Part shown: positions 11,628 through 23,789 of the stretch, in pieces | Layout: every line of letters begins with the position of its first letter | Position numbering within the stretch: position 1 is the stretch's first letter | NCBI GenBank assembly: GCA_963082875.1 | Contig: OY720098.1 | Location: 20,274,001-20,338,000 of the forward strand | From: Corella eumyota | Lineage: Eukaryota > Chordata > Ascidiacea > Phlebobranchia > Corellidae | Reading direction: 5' to 3' | Length of the DNA: 64,000 nt | Position numbers and translations under genes: made by a program | The notes under the pieces: model-generated | Databases searched by the model: none | What the model saw: the letters and a program-made list of their open reading frames with translations, nothing else | Told to the model about the DNA's origin: nothing

Positions 11628-14600
11628 TTATCTTTTAAGTGAATTTCTTAATCCCTGTGGCGTAAAACCTTCCCATTGGATTAAATATTCAGTTTTGTCC
11701 TTAATAACTCGCTTTCCGAGCACTCTATAGCGCTCCCCGCTGGCCATTCTTGCCTCGGGGCCAAAATAATTTGCCATCGAAGTTTTTAACTCTTCAGGAT
11801 TGCTTTGACCAAAACTTAAAACAAAAAACAAAAAATCGAAAATAGTAAAAAAGGATTAAAAATTACAAATTAATAAATAATTTTATAACCCATATATAGG
11901 AGCTTAGTGGATGATATAGATATTTGTGTGTAGGTCTAATTTCTAGTTTATCTAATTATTAGACCTACTAAATAAATTAAACAACAAAATTTAATTAAAA
12001 ACCACAAAAAAATTTGTTTTTACCTTAAATTAAGAGATTTAAATGATGGAGTATCTTGGAAAACATCAACTTCTGTTTGAACTTCCCTTTTTCTTCCCCT
12101 TCCTCTTCCCTTCTCTTTTATTAACTTTCCCCTTGGTCTCCCTCTTCCCCTGCGGGGGTTTAACTCCTCCCTAAGTGAGGATAAACAAGTTAACATTTTT
12201 TCATTAAATTTTTTGTAATATTTAAATTTTTTTTTTATTTTGAAACATTTTTTTATTCTAAAAATAACAAAAAGTTTAATTGATTTTAGTTTATTCTTAC
12301 CCGTTATTTTTAGTTTCTTCGAACGAATTTTTGTCCAAATATTTTGATTTTTTGTGAGGTGAACAAATAGGGGAATCCCCAGGTCCATTTCTTTTCATGG
12401 GTGTAGGCGAGTCACTAAAAACGAGAATAATTGTTTCGTAAATTTTTAGTGATTAGTTATGAACAATAATTTAAGAAAAAATGATGGAAATTAATTTAAA
12501 ATAAATTGAGGAATTTTTTAATAAATTAAAAGACAAAAATCAATAGGTTTTAAAATAAAATTTTTATTTTTAACACAAAATTTCGAATTAATATTTAGTC
12601 TACATATAATAGAACTTTGTGAATGTATATGTTTTATAATGTAAATATTTCTGTTCAATTAATAGGCCTACAAAATAAATAAAACTGCTGTTTTCGTGGT
12701 GTGCATATAAATTATCAAAGGCAAATATTAGTTGTGAGGAGCATATTACAACAATTAAAATGTTGACTATAGGGCTAGTTATCAACTAATATTTTTATAA
12801 ATAAAAATAAAAATTAACTTACTTTAAGAACACTGAACCATGCCTGAGGTCTAGGGTATCAAGAAGTTCGTTGTTGATCTTTATATTTGGTGGAACACAA
12901 AGAATTGGAGGAACTGGAGGGGACCGAGTTCTAATCCCCCAACAACTCGATTTTACTTTTTTACTTTCCACTCCTAACTGGAATCTAAGATTAAAAATTG
13001 TTTTAAAAACAAATAAAATGTTTGAAAATGTAAACTTTCTGAGTCTGGTGACCATGCCATAATTTACTACAAAATCTTTATGTAAAAATTTATATTTATG
13101 AATTGTTTTAAATCGCGAAATTAATTTTATCAATTTATTTGGTAGAGTGAAAAACTAAATAAATAAATAAAAAAAATCGTATAACAAAAATGTGTTTAAA
13201 AGTGTTTTTAAAATAATAAATGGATCCTAATTAAATAAAAGAAATAACACAATATGTGTTCAAACCTTGTTTTATTGTTTTGTAAAGTTTCGATAACTCG
13301 ATCTTTTAACTGACTTCTGGTTGATGCTTCTAATACGAGCTAAAATAAAATTAAAATTTATAAAAAATTTACAAATTCTTAAATGCTATCAAGAAAATTA
13401 TAATAATATGATAAGGAATCAAACTGCAAGTAACTAAACATCCAATAAAAACATACATACGCCTTTTATTTTTAAAAATAACATATTAAATATAAGATAC
13501 AATAACATTTATTTAGAAGGCAAATACTTAAGTTTTTTTTATCTTTTTCAAGTACTTACATCACCTAGTTGTAGTTCCTCCCAATGTAGTGCGAAGAAGG
13601 GCATTATAACCGACATAAAATCATAATATTTCACCTTTTTTGCTATTGTGATGTTGTATAAAACTAAGTGTGTTACATCCACCCTGTATAAATACAATAA
13701 ATATGTTAATAACATATCTGTGTTTAGGTATTATAGTCATAAGGGTTATAATGGCTCAAAATTGATTAAAGAAAAAGATAAAAAATGGATCAAAAATGGA
13801 AATTTATACTTAAGAGAGTTTAAAATTAAAAAAAAAATTTTTTAAATTAAGTAAAAAAATTTTGACAAAGTTAGAGCAACTGATCAAAAAAATGCAATTA
13901 CTTAAAATTATTTTTCTAAACTTGAGTAATCAACTTACCATCTCATTGGCAATCTTTTAATATATTCATCTGCCTGATTACAAATTGAACAAACGAAAAT
14001 AAAGAATCGATCTCCATATAATATTGAAGTATTTAAACATTGTAGACATGCTGAAAAAAATTAAAAAAATAAATTCCAACGAATTTATAATACAACAGTA
14101 ATATTTTATTTTCATAAACAGCACAAATCCAATATCCAAAAATATTTAATATCGATTTTTTTAATAATCATATATTTATCCCCATGTTGGAAAGTCAACT
14201 TCACAACCTAAACATAAAGTAACATCAGTTACCCCGACCCAGTCTTGAGTTAACTTTGGTAATTTAAAATAGTATGGCATGTTATTGACTGAAATTAAAG
14301 CTGCATAAAAAGTCTGAGATTCGAACCCAAAATCTCATGTATTTACTTAAAGTGTTTTATTTATTACACCATACTGCCAGTACAAAAAAGTCTTTACCAT
14401 GACAAAAGTACCTACCCTCATGAAACCATTGTTGACATCTGCAACATTGAAGCATTTTTAAATACCAGTCCCCCGGTCCTCCACAATAACAATATGTCTA
14501 AAAATAATAATTTTCAATTAAAAAAAAAATTTAAATAAAAAAATGACCAATATTAGTGGATTTTACTTAAAACAATATGCAATAAATTAACACACACTAA

Positions 14601-16351
14601 ATTGACAATTAATTTTATTTTACTTACTTCTTCAGTATTAGTTTTGTGACCTTTATCCCAGGATAACAAAGATAAATCATAAGGTAAAACTTGCTTCATT
14701 AACTTTAATGTGCTTGCTAAACAATATTTTATTTTATTAATTTAAAAATAACCTTGGGTCGTTACTTTTAATATACGCTTTAATAATTATATGTGACAAT
14801 TCTTCTTAATATATGCTTCTAAGTTTTAAATAATTTGCAAAGATAAAAATTTATTTTTTAAACAACTTACCGACAGCACCTTCTGACTCTGCTCCTCCCC
14901 TTCTTGCCACAGCTGCAAAAACACAAGTGCGGCACTGCCATGGCATATCTTCATCATTTAACACACATGTGTCAATTGGTGGCATGTGGCACGATTGGTG
15001 GTAACCTGATAAAAATTTAATTTTTTATTTTGTTTGACCGAGTAAGACACAATTTTAAAAAAAGATTACAAATACCTAAAAATAATGCAAATAAGGATCT
15101 AACTATCTTTTATCAACTTTAAGAGCTATTTAAAATGTAAACAAACTGCAATATATTAAAACATAGTAAGTGTACAACAACAAAATATCACATTCTAATT
15201 GCAAGCATCATTTAACGTTGTTTATATATATATACCATAAATGGCAGTTGAGTTAACTTATTAAAAGAAAAAATTACCCATTTCATTAAATACATTTAGA
15301 ATGTAAAATGCTATATAAATCCTTTATTATATTTAAATATATATGGTGGGATGGCATTTTGTATGAAGATTTTGCAACCACAAATTTAGGAGAATCTGTC
15401 ATTGAATATAACCTTACCTTGGCCACATTTATCGCACAAAACAATTTCATTCGGGGGCTCAGAACAACCATCTCTGCATAAAATACAAGTTAAATCCGAA
15501 TCACTTTCATCTCCTTTCCCGTCTTCGTTTTTATTGTTCAAATCTTGAAGGTCTTTAAAGTTGACCCAAAATGTGGATCTGTCTTCAAATTGGACGTAAC
15601 ATTGATGCTCAAAATCATTCACCTTTAGAATATAATAATTAAAAATATTAAAATCATAGAAGACTAACTAAATTTATAATGGGTATAAATATATATACAT
15701 GACTAATAAAAATAACTTTCGAAAAATGCAGACCATGAAAAATATATCTTATATTTACTATATATATCCCTTATAGTTAAAGATTAAAATACACTAACTT
15801 TTTTATAATTTAAAAATCTTTATAGAAAGAGAAAACATGAACAAAAATATATGTTCTTTTTTAGTATAGTATTTTTTTACCTTTTTAACTTTTCCCAAAT
15901 AATACAATCCATCTGACCATCTTGCTAATACATCATGTCCACTTTTAAAAACACCAAACATTTTACGATACAACGACGGTTGTTGTTTGAATCTTGATAT
16001 ATTTGCAAGGTCTTGATCACAAGTTTTAGATGGAGATGCATTTACAATTATATCATTTTTGGGTTTATAAAAACCATTGCAATTTTCTGATGATAAATTT
16101 GTCGTTTTCATTCCATTAAAAGTTTTAGTTTTAAGAAAATCTTCGGTTGAATTATAATCCATATTTTCCCCGTTTGTTAATTTATTTTCCAATTTTTTCG
16201 GTGACATTTTTTGATATTTTTTATCGTCATCAAAATTTAAAGATTTTCTTGTTTCTTGTTTTATAATTTGATCGTTTGTGTTTTTCTTTTTGCTGTTTGG
16301 AGATAAGGTAAAAATATCTTTACTACTGGAAGATGATTTATTTCGAACCAT
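11628..16351 (-). CDS. Pcl: Polycomb-like protein (PHF1/MTF2/PHF19 family)
   Basis: Twelve exons join in phase: 16351-15881, 15622-15418, 15005-14871, 14716-14628, 14497-14416, 14050-13939, 13683-13560, 13339-13266, 12984-12823, 12414-12301, 12170-12024 and 11814-11628, giving 633 aa, close to MTF2 length. After a long low-complexity N-terminus comes a Tudor domain (about 131-187: [25 protein letters not shown]), PHD1 ([22 protein letters not shown]), PHD2 ([28 protein letters not shown]), the extended winged-helix homology region ([19 protein letters not shown]), an AT-hook-like stretch (GRGRPRGK) and the C-terminal chromo-like domain ([18 protein letters not shown]). In known animals this family binds H3K36me3 through Tudor and recruits PRC2 to chromatin, the winged helix binding CpG DNA. 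W, Y and F positions of the Tudor cage region are present. Assignment is near certain from domain order; it is probably the single family member, ancestral to the vertebrate three. Confidence 0.96.
12655..12797. mobile_element. MITE-like repeat family C copy
   Basis: Opposite orientation to the copy at 3110: TAGGCCTACAAAATAAATAA, GTGGTGTGCATATAAATTAT, GGCAAATATTAGTTGTGAGG, CAATTAAAATGTTGAC. It lies in an intron of the Polycomb-like gene. Confidence 0.65.
13039..13130 (-). mobile_element. Repeat family B fragment
   Basis: The reverse-strand end CTGGTGACCATGCCATAATT is followed by TTTAAATCGCGAAATTAATT, matching the end of the family seen at 25180 and 34458. Intronic in the Polycomb-like gene. 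Confidence 0.65.
14168..14378 (-). mobile_element. tRNA-derived SINE copy, diverged
   Basis: Tail TATTTATCCCCATGTTGG, body ACATAAAGTAACATCAGTTA and GACCCAGTCTTGAG, B box GATTCGAACCC, head TTACACCATACTGCCAG. It sits in the Polycomb-like intron between exons 14497-14416 and 14050-13939. Confidence 0.75.
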
Positions 16352-16599
16352 TTTATAAAAAGTCAGTATTTAAAAAATGTGCTGTAGAATAAAAATACAT
16401 TTTTAACATAAAACACTTTCAGACTTTGATATCCCTTTATTCCACGCAGCAAAGCAATGGGCAATGTTCTAACAAAAAAATTGACACTTCCCAATAAAAA
16501 AAGATCTTTAAACTAATTTTGTAACCACGAAGCTGTCTATCTAATTTCGTTTTGCCAAGTTCAAAATTGCAAAACCTATCAGACTTACGGAAAGCAGCT

Positions 16600-16705
16600 T
16601 GATTATCGGGCAATTATAATCTATAATATTCCAAACTGCCGAAGTCAACTTGATATTGGTTGGAGAAAACAAACGTTAATCGATGTTTAGGTCGCTAAGT
16701 CGTTT
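16600..16705 (+). mobile_element. SINE fragment
   Basis: Only the middle to 3' part remains: TCGGGCAATTATAATCTATA, TATTCCAAACTGCC, ATGTTTAGGTCGC. It lies about 250 bp upstream of the Polycomb-like start codon. Confidence 0.6.
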
Positions 16706-17314
16706 TTATGCCCTACAACCTGGCAACACCGAAAACTAAAATATACAAAATATATTAAAGTGAAAAACGATTTAATAAGAGACGTAAGCCAGTAAGCGTA
16801 AACGAATCATTTTTAAAGTTAAAAGTTCACAGTAAACTTGTTTAAACAATAAATTTAATTATCTTAAAATAAAATTGAAACTTTTTAATATTTAAAAGTG
16901 GGTTTAGACCCCCTAAAGTCGTCACGTTTACCCATAAAAAACCCACAATCTCTCCCGCCATTTCTTGTGGAAAAACTGTTGTCTTCTAATACTCACAATG
17001 GTTCGGAACATTTTATTGTTTATCCTCCTATAATAATAATTTATGTTTCTCCAAACTGCGACTTGCGACCCTATCTGGAATTGACATCTAATATTTGGTA
17101 GACCACAATTTTATTTTAGTTATCTTAAGCGCCCCCAAAATGTATTTTTGTAATAAAATCGTAAAGTTGAAAGCTTAATTTGTGATAAAAATATTTAATT
17201 TGTGATTTCGTGATAAAATCATAAACTTTGAAGTTTAACTAGTAAAAAGAGCTAATTATTATAACAATCCATGTATTAAATAACTAAATACATTTAAAAT
17301 GTTGTACAAATGAT

Positions 17315-19020
17315 TAAAGCTCTCTAAAGCTTTTGCAATATGTGGTGACGTCACGAATGTAGCGATTCGTTCTCGAAATCGCATGAGCTAGGGCTTGAGC
17401 TCGATTAGGGTTAGAGAAACCAGGGTTAGCGATTCCAACAAAATTAAATCAAGTATATAAAAAATTTCAAAACGATAGAAAAAATATGTAAACACTATTT
17501 AAAATAATTTTTGAATAGCGAATACATTTATTATAAATATTATATAGGTAAGTTAAGTTGGCACATATAATAAATAATTAATGTCGGTTATTTTTATTAA
17601 AATATTAACATAATACTGTAGTTATAATTTTGGTTTTGTTATGTGAAAATGTAAATAGTGCATTTTTAATTTTATTTCCTTCGACAAACTCTAAAAAAGG
17701 TAATATATAATTTATGTTATATAGGAATAAGTACAGCGTGTAATAGTTTTAAGGTTGTAACGCAGATAAATTATATTTTTAAATATTTAAAAAGTTTAAA
17801 TAAAACCTTTACATGGTATAGCCCTATATAAGTAAAAAAATTGATGTGTAAAATTTAAAAAAAGTAACATTTACGCTACATATTTCTGTATAATCTATTT
17901 TATACTTTTTTTTTTTTTTATATATATCGTCGAACAAAATAAACTCAAAAATTTATTGTTAATACAATAATATGTCAATATTTTATTAAGAATAATAGAC
18001 GTTTAATATTTATTAATGTATTTGGTATCTAAATTAATTTTAATTAGCGTTTTTTGATTTTAAAGGATTTTAAAATTTTTGCGATATGTGGTGACGTCAC
18101 GAATGTAGCGATTCGCTTTTAAAAACCCATGAGCTAAGGCTTGAGCTCGATTAGGGTTAGAGAAACCAGGGTTAGCGATTCCAACAAAATTAAATCAAAC
18201 ACACAAATTTTAACCAAAAGAAAAAAAATATGTAAACACTATTTAAAATTAATTTTAGATAGCAAATACGTTTAATATTAATATAATGTTGGACCGTTAA
18301 GTTACCATATACGTTAATAAAAAGTTAACGTCTTATTTTTATTAAAATATTGACATATTAATGTATTAATAATAGATTTTTGAGTTTACTTTATTTGACG
18401 AACTGCAAAAAAACAAAAGTATAACATAAATTATACAGAAATATGTAACGTATCTGTTACTTTTGTTTTTATTTTTACACATCAATTTTTTACTTATATA
18501 GAGCTTTACCATGTAATGGTTTTATTTAAACTTTTTAAATATTTAAAAATATAATTTATCTGCGTTACAACTTTAAAGCTATTACACGCTATAATTATTC
18601 CTATATAACCTATATTTATACATTACCCTTTTTAAGATTTTGTCGAAGGAATAATTAAAAATGCATCATTTACGTCATTACATAACAAAACCAATGTTAT
18701 AACTACAATATTATGTTAATATTAATGTAACAATAACAGATATCATTTATTAATCAACGTATGTGCTAACTTAACTTACCTATATAATATTTATTAATAA
18801 CAAATGTATTCGGTATTCAAAAATTATTTCAAATAGTGTTTACATTTTTTTTCTATCGTTTTGAATATTTTGTGTGTTTGATTTAGTTTTGTTGGAATCG
18901 CTAACCCTGGTTTCTCTAACCCTAATCGAGCTCAAGCCCTAGCTCATGCGATTTCGAGAACGAATCGCTACATTCGTGACGTCACCAAATATCGCAAAAA
19001 CTTTAAAATCCTTTAAAATC
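17315..19020. repeat. Large fold-back (inverted-repeat) element with terminal motif repeated in the loop
   Basis: The left arm (about 17315-18050) reads nearly identically to the reverse complement of the right arm (about 18295-19020), so the 1.7 kb folds on itself about a centre near 18.17 kb. Landmarks that match on opposite strands are GGTGACGTCACGAATGTAGC, GATTAGGGTTAGAGAAACC, CGATAGAAAAAA, GGTAAGTTAAGTT, GTTGTAACGCAGATAAATTA and ATTGATGTGTAAAA. The loop (about 18055-18290) is itself a third copy of the arm tip, in the left-arm orientation. There is no long open frame, so it is non-autonomous. Terminal sequence is TTTAAAATCCTTTAAAAT-like; I could not define a target-site duplication. It could be a Foldback-type DNA transposon or a segmental inverted duplication. 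Confidence 0.85.
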
Positions 19021-19604
19021 ATTCGTGCAGAATTTTAAATATATTTAGTTATTAAATATATATAATTTAATTATAATAAGTCATTTTTTCTAGTTTAACT
19101 TAAAAGTTTATGTTTTTATTACAAAATCACATAAATAGGTAATATCGAGGATAACCGAAAAAATTTAACGTATACGGCTCAGTGACTTAGGTTTCCATTC
19201 AAAAAAATTTAAATGTAATTAGTAAAAATAAACAAAATTTAATTATTTTAATTCGTTTATTTTTATACTTGTGTAATTAAAATATACATCCTAATCCCTA
19301 TGTGTAAATGATCCTTTTTTAAACAAACAGAAAATGTCATAACTTCTTTTATATTAATTGTCTTAACTGGATTTATTCATTTTTCTTTATACTCTTTTTA
19401 ACTCAATTTTTTTCCACTAATTAAAATCACTTTTTGTGGTTTATTTATATGTTTCTATTTAATGGTAATTATGCCATGATAACAGTTTTTAAACTGTTTC
19501 CTACTTTAGCAGTTACTAAACTAACAAATCTTACTGATTCCAGTTTTAAACTAAATTTAATATTTGTATTTTGACTTATTGTCACTTCTTTATTGTTGTT
19601 TTCG
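19021..19604. other. AT-rich spacer
   Basis: No gene, element or motif that I can support lies between the fold-back element and the minisatellite. Confidence 0.6.
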
Positions 19605-20450
19605 GGGTTATGGACAAAGATTAAATTCATTTTCGGGTTTTGGACAAAGTTTAAATTAAGTTTCGGGTTTTGGACAAAAATTAAATTCATTTTTGGGTTT
19701 TGGACAAAGTTTAAATTCATTTTCGGGTTTTGGACAAAGATTAAATAAATTAATTTTCGGGTTTTGGACAAAGTTTAAATTCATTTTCGGGTTTTAGACA
19801 AAGATTAAATTAATTTTCGGGTTTTGGACAAAGTTTAAATTAATTTTCGGGTTTTGGACAAAGTTTAAATTCATTTTCGGGTTATGGACAAAGATTAAAT
19901 TCATTTTCGGGTTTTGGATAAAAATTAAATTCATTTTCGGGTTTTGGACAAAAATTAAATTCATTTTTGGGTTTTGGACAAAAATTAAATTCATTTTCGG
20001 GTTTTGGACAAAAATTAAATTCATTTTCGGGTTTTGGACAAAGTTTAAATTCATTTTCGGGTTATGGACAAAGTTTAAATTCATTTTCGGGTTATGGACA
20101 AAGATTAAATTCATTTTCGGGTTTTGCACAAAGATTAAATTAATTTTCGGAGTTTTGGACAAAGATTAAATTTATTTTCGGGTTTTGCACAAAGATTAAA
20201 TTAATTTTCGGAGTTTTGGACAAAGATTAAATTTATTTTCTGGTTTTGCACAAAGATTAAATTAATTTTCGGGTTTTGGACAAAGATTAAATTCATTTTC
20301 GGGTTTTGGACAAAGTTTAAATTAAGTTTCGGGTTTTGGACAACGTTTAAATTCATTTTCGGGTTTTCGACAAAGTTTAAATTTTTTTTCGGGTTATGGA
20401 CAAAGATTAAATAAATTTTCGAAGTTTCGGACAACGATTAAATTAAGTTA
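19605..20450. repeat. 30-bp minisatellite, about 28 units
   Basis: The unit, read on plus, joins GGACAAAGATTAAATTCA to TTTTCGGGTTTT. Because 30 is a multiple of three and one minus-strand frame lacks stops, the array gives three open frames (19469-19771, 19794-20162, 20201-20434) that read a ten-residue repeat (NPKMNLIFVQ with I/N and Q/H alternatives). Frames are broken by a few single-base changes between blocks. No splice context or similarity supports translation, so I call it a minisatellite. Confidence 0.9.
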
Positions 20451-21084
20451 CGACTTTTGGCAGGTCAAAGTTAAAAGCTATTAAATGATAAAACGTTTTT
20501 TTTTTATGTTTATTCATTATTGCAAGCACATATAATTACAATACGGTATAAAAAAAGGTATAAAAATTAACTGGATGTATTTTATGGTTTATAAAAGTTG
20601 AATTAATTTATGTAAAAAAGAAGGATAAATATTTGTGATAAAAGAAACAAATTTACATGTAAGAAAAAATTTAAAGTCACACTGTAGAATAAATTGTAAT
20701 AATTATAAAAAAGTACACATATAAAACATTAAAGTACTATAAATTGGCATAACAGTTACTGAAAAAATAAATAACTATGTTTAAAAGTTCAATAAATTGC
20801 TTTTAGTTTGGTCATCAACCCGATCATATGAAAAGCTGCTCGGCCAGATACTAAAAATAAAAAAAACTAAGTTAGTATTTGTTTATGGTAATCTACCCTG
20901 CAGGAAAAAAAATAAAATGTTAGATTGAAGTTTTCTTTGTAACAGGAACTCTAAAAATAAAGAACAAATTAAAATTGGCCAAAAAACAAATCGACGAGAT
21001 CTTCGAATTTTCAACCAGAATCTAAAAAAAAAACAGAATGTTTAAATTTGTTTTTGGTAATCTAACCTGAAAAAAAAGCCTGTA
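20451..21084. other. AT-rich spacer with clustered 3'-splice-like motifs on minus strand
   Basis: On minus, polypyrimidine-AG motifs occur several times between 20850 and 21080 (TTTTTTTTTTAG, TTTTTTTTCAG, TTTTTCCTGCAG). The intervening sequence has no convincing long open frame. It may belong to a transcript coming from the promoter-like patch at 23.8 kb, or be chance in AT-rich DNA. Confidence 0.35.
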
Positions 21085-21715
21085 AAAAAGGGTTAGTTTG
21101 GTTAATAAGGCCCCTGTATAGAAAAAAATTGGATTAATAAGGCCCCTGTATAGAGAAAAAATGGGGTTAATAAGGCCCCTGTACAGAAAAAAATTAAGTT
21201 AATAAGGCCCCTGTAAAGAGAAAAAATTGGGTTAATAAGACCCTTGTAAAGAGAAAAAATTGGATTAATAAGGCCCCTGTATAGAGAAAAAATTGGGTTA
21301 ATAAGGCCCCTGTTTAGAAAAAAATGGTTAATAAGGCCCCTGTATAGAGAAAAAACTGGGTTAATAAGACCCCTGTTTAGAGAAAAAATTGGGTTAATAA
21401 GGCCCCTGTTTAGAGAAAAAATTGGGTTAATAAGGCCCCTGTAAAGAGAAAAAATTGGGTTAATAAGGCCCCTGAAAAGAGAAAAAATTGGGTTAATAAG
21501 GCCCCTGTTTAGAGAAAAAATTGGGTTAATAAGGCCCCTGTTTAGAGAAAAAATTGGGTTAATAAGGCCCCTGTTTAGAGAAAAAATTGGGTTAATAAGG
21601 CCCCTGTTTAGAGAAAAATTGGGTTAATAAGGCCCCTGTTTAGAGAAAAATTGGGTTAATTAGGCCCCTGTTTAAAAAATAAAGTGGTTAATAAGGCCCT
21701 TGTTTAGAATAAAAT
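21085..21715. repeat. 33-bp minisatellite, about 19 units
   Basis: The plus-strand unit is GGGTTAATAAGGCCCCTG followed by TTTAGAGAAAAAATT. Units at 21360-21600 are nearly perfect; the edges are degenerate. On minus each unit reads as a branch-point-like TTATTAAC, a pyrimidine tract TTTTTTCTC and an AG (AAACAG before GGGCC). One plus-strand frame is open (GLIRPLFREKI) but has no start codon. Confidence 0.92.
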
Positions 21716-21929
21716 TAGGTTTTGCATGTTTGTAAAAAAAGAATTTGCATATTTTGAAATAAAAATAAAGGAAATCAGAAATTGGAAAATAAGAAACGCC
21801 TGTAATAAAAAAAAGATTTTAGAATGCAGAGAAAAATCAAGTTATGTCTGTATTAAAATCATTGTTAGAAAATTGTTTGTATGTTTTTATAGTGTTAATT
21901 TTTGTATGTTTTAATCTAAATGTCTGTTT

Positions 21930-22040
21930 CTAATGTTAGTTTGGGTACCGCCCACGAAAACATTTTAATAATATTTATTTTGGGTTCCAACCCACAAACA
22001 TTAAGTAGTATTTACGTTAGGCTACGCCCACAAAATTTAA
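21930..22040. repeat. Short degenerate tandem repeat, three units
   Basis: Three units of about 37-40 bp share TTGGGTACCGCCCACGAAAA, TTGGGTTCCAACCCACAAAC and TTAGGCTACGCCCACAAAAT, each followed by an AT-rich stretch. Confidence 0.6.
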
Positions 22041-22719
22041 TAATCTTTTAGTTAAAATATAATAGTTTTTAAATAATCTTCTATTCTACATTCTACTGCA
22101 CTTTACACTTGAACCGAGTTTTATACACTTTAAAAACTACTATAGCGCTTGTTTATGAGTTTTTAATTAGTCACAAAATAAAAAGTGAATAGGCACGTTC
22201 TGCTATACTATATATATACATATAACACACACTTAAGCCTAGTTTCACACTTAAAATACCAACAAATCGCTTAATTATAAGTTTACTAACTCCCATCTTT
22301 ACTAACTTTGTATACAGCATATGTTTAACATAGGGCGAATAAATATACAGTAAATTGCATAAAAACACACACAATAATTATATATATACCACACATAGGC
22401 CTAGTTTTAAAAAAAGCCTATTCTAATGTAAATTTCTACAGCGCCAAAAACTTTTATAGACCACACTTTTAAAAAACCATTAAACAGTCCCGTTTAATAA
22501 AGTTATGATTACACACATAAACCTAAACACACTTGGGACTGTGTCAACTATACTACTTTTAAAGCGCAAAATTATGAGTTTTTTAACCACATAAAAAGAA
22601 AATGCAGACACGTGAAACTTTTAACCCGTAAGAATTTTAAAGCGCTTTATTATGAAGTATTACACATATAAAAAATCAGGCACGAAAAAACCTACAGACC
22701 CTACAGACCTTATCTTAAT

Positions 22720-22845
22720 ATTAAATATAATAAAGGTCCTGAGACTTTTTTTGAGTTGATCGAGTTAAAATAAGGTCCTGAGACTATTAAATTTTTAAGA
22801 TGATCCAATACATTCCAAAGTTGTCTTCGGGTCCTGAGTTTTTTT
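22720..22845. repeat. Degenerate tandem repeat around GGTCCTGAGACT
   Basis: GGTCCTGAGAC or GGTCCTGAG recurs three times at irregular spacing of roughly 40-65 bp, continuing the repeat-rich block. An open minus-strand stretch without a start codon (22800-22970, about 55 codons after an acceptor-like CTATGCAG) overlaps it; I do not call it coding. Confidence 0.45.
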
Positions 22846-23014
22846 TTAAACTTAACTCCCCCCTTGCTAGTTGCAAGGGAGACTTATAATGATTCCATCC
22901 ATTTTCCATTCCTCCATTTCCTGCCCTTATCTTTTTCCTCCAATTATATAATCCAATTTTTGCTGCATAGAAAACATTGTTTAGAATAAATAATGAACAC
23001 TAAACCCTAGCTTA

Positions 23015-23165
23015 ACAAAGATATGCCAGTATTGGGCCATATTGTTTTAAGATATGTCATTTTTATATATTTTATATGCCAAATAAACTAAGATATGCCA
23101 ACTGTTTTAATTTTTAAATGCCAAAGATTTTTGTGTATTTTTTTAGACATGCCAAAGATTATTAA
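23015..23165. repeat. Degenerate tandem repeat around AAGATATGCCA
   Basis: AGATATGCCA, AGATATGTCA, TATATGCCAAA, AGATATGCCAAC, AAATGCCAAAG and ACATGCCAAAG follow each other every 20-40 bp. Confidence 0.5.
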
Positions 23166-23789
23166 CTAAGTTTATAGATTAAATACCTCATCTTACTATT
23201 TCATGGAAGTACCTGTGCATCAACACAGGTTTAATAATGTTCGAAATATTTAATTATTTAAATAATATTTATATTATATATTGAAATTAATAATTTTCAT
23301 AGTAAAAACTTAAATTGATCATTTTTTTATATATGGGATGTTAAACTATGACTTTTAATTTTAAAAAATGAAGTAAGGCCATATCTAATTGATTTTTTCT
23401 TTATTTTTAAAATAAAAAATATTTAAAAAAATGTAACAAAAGATTACCTGGAAAGTTTGTAGAATTCTGACCACAAGATGTTGCTCAAGTTCATTTTCTA
23501 CTTTGCTCACATTTTAAACCAACTAAAAAATAAAATATTGTTAACTAAAAGTCTACTACACAAACATATTGTATTAAAAATTATTATCCATCACCTACAG
23601 AATATTTTGCGCCATAATTAAATGTTTTTAAATTAAAATTAAAAAAAACTTTCGTAAATAAAAATAAAAATTTTAATAAAAAATATTAATGTATTAAATA
23701 TTACCGTAATGTAATGTAAAGACTATTACAATTAATAATAACTTAAAAAAACGGTTTACAAAGCACTAACAAAAACACGTGTACTTACC

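Noticed and set aside
16898-17101. 67-codon plus-strand frame beside the Polycomb-like gene
   Set aside because: No true start context, no recognised protein, low-complexity AT-rich end.
19469-20434. Three consecutive minus-strand open frames reading a ten-residue repeat
   Set aside because: They are by-products of a 30-bp minisatellite; indels between units break the frame and there is no splice or start context.
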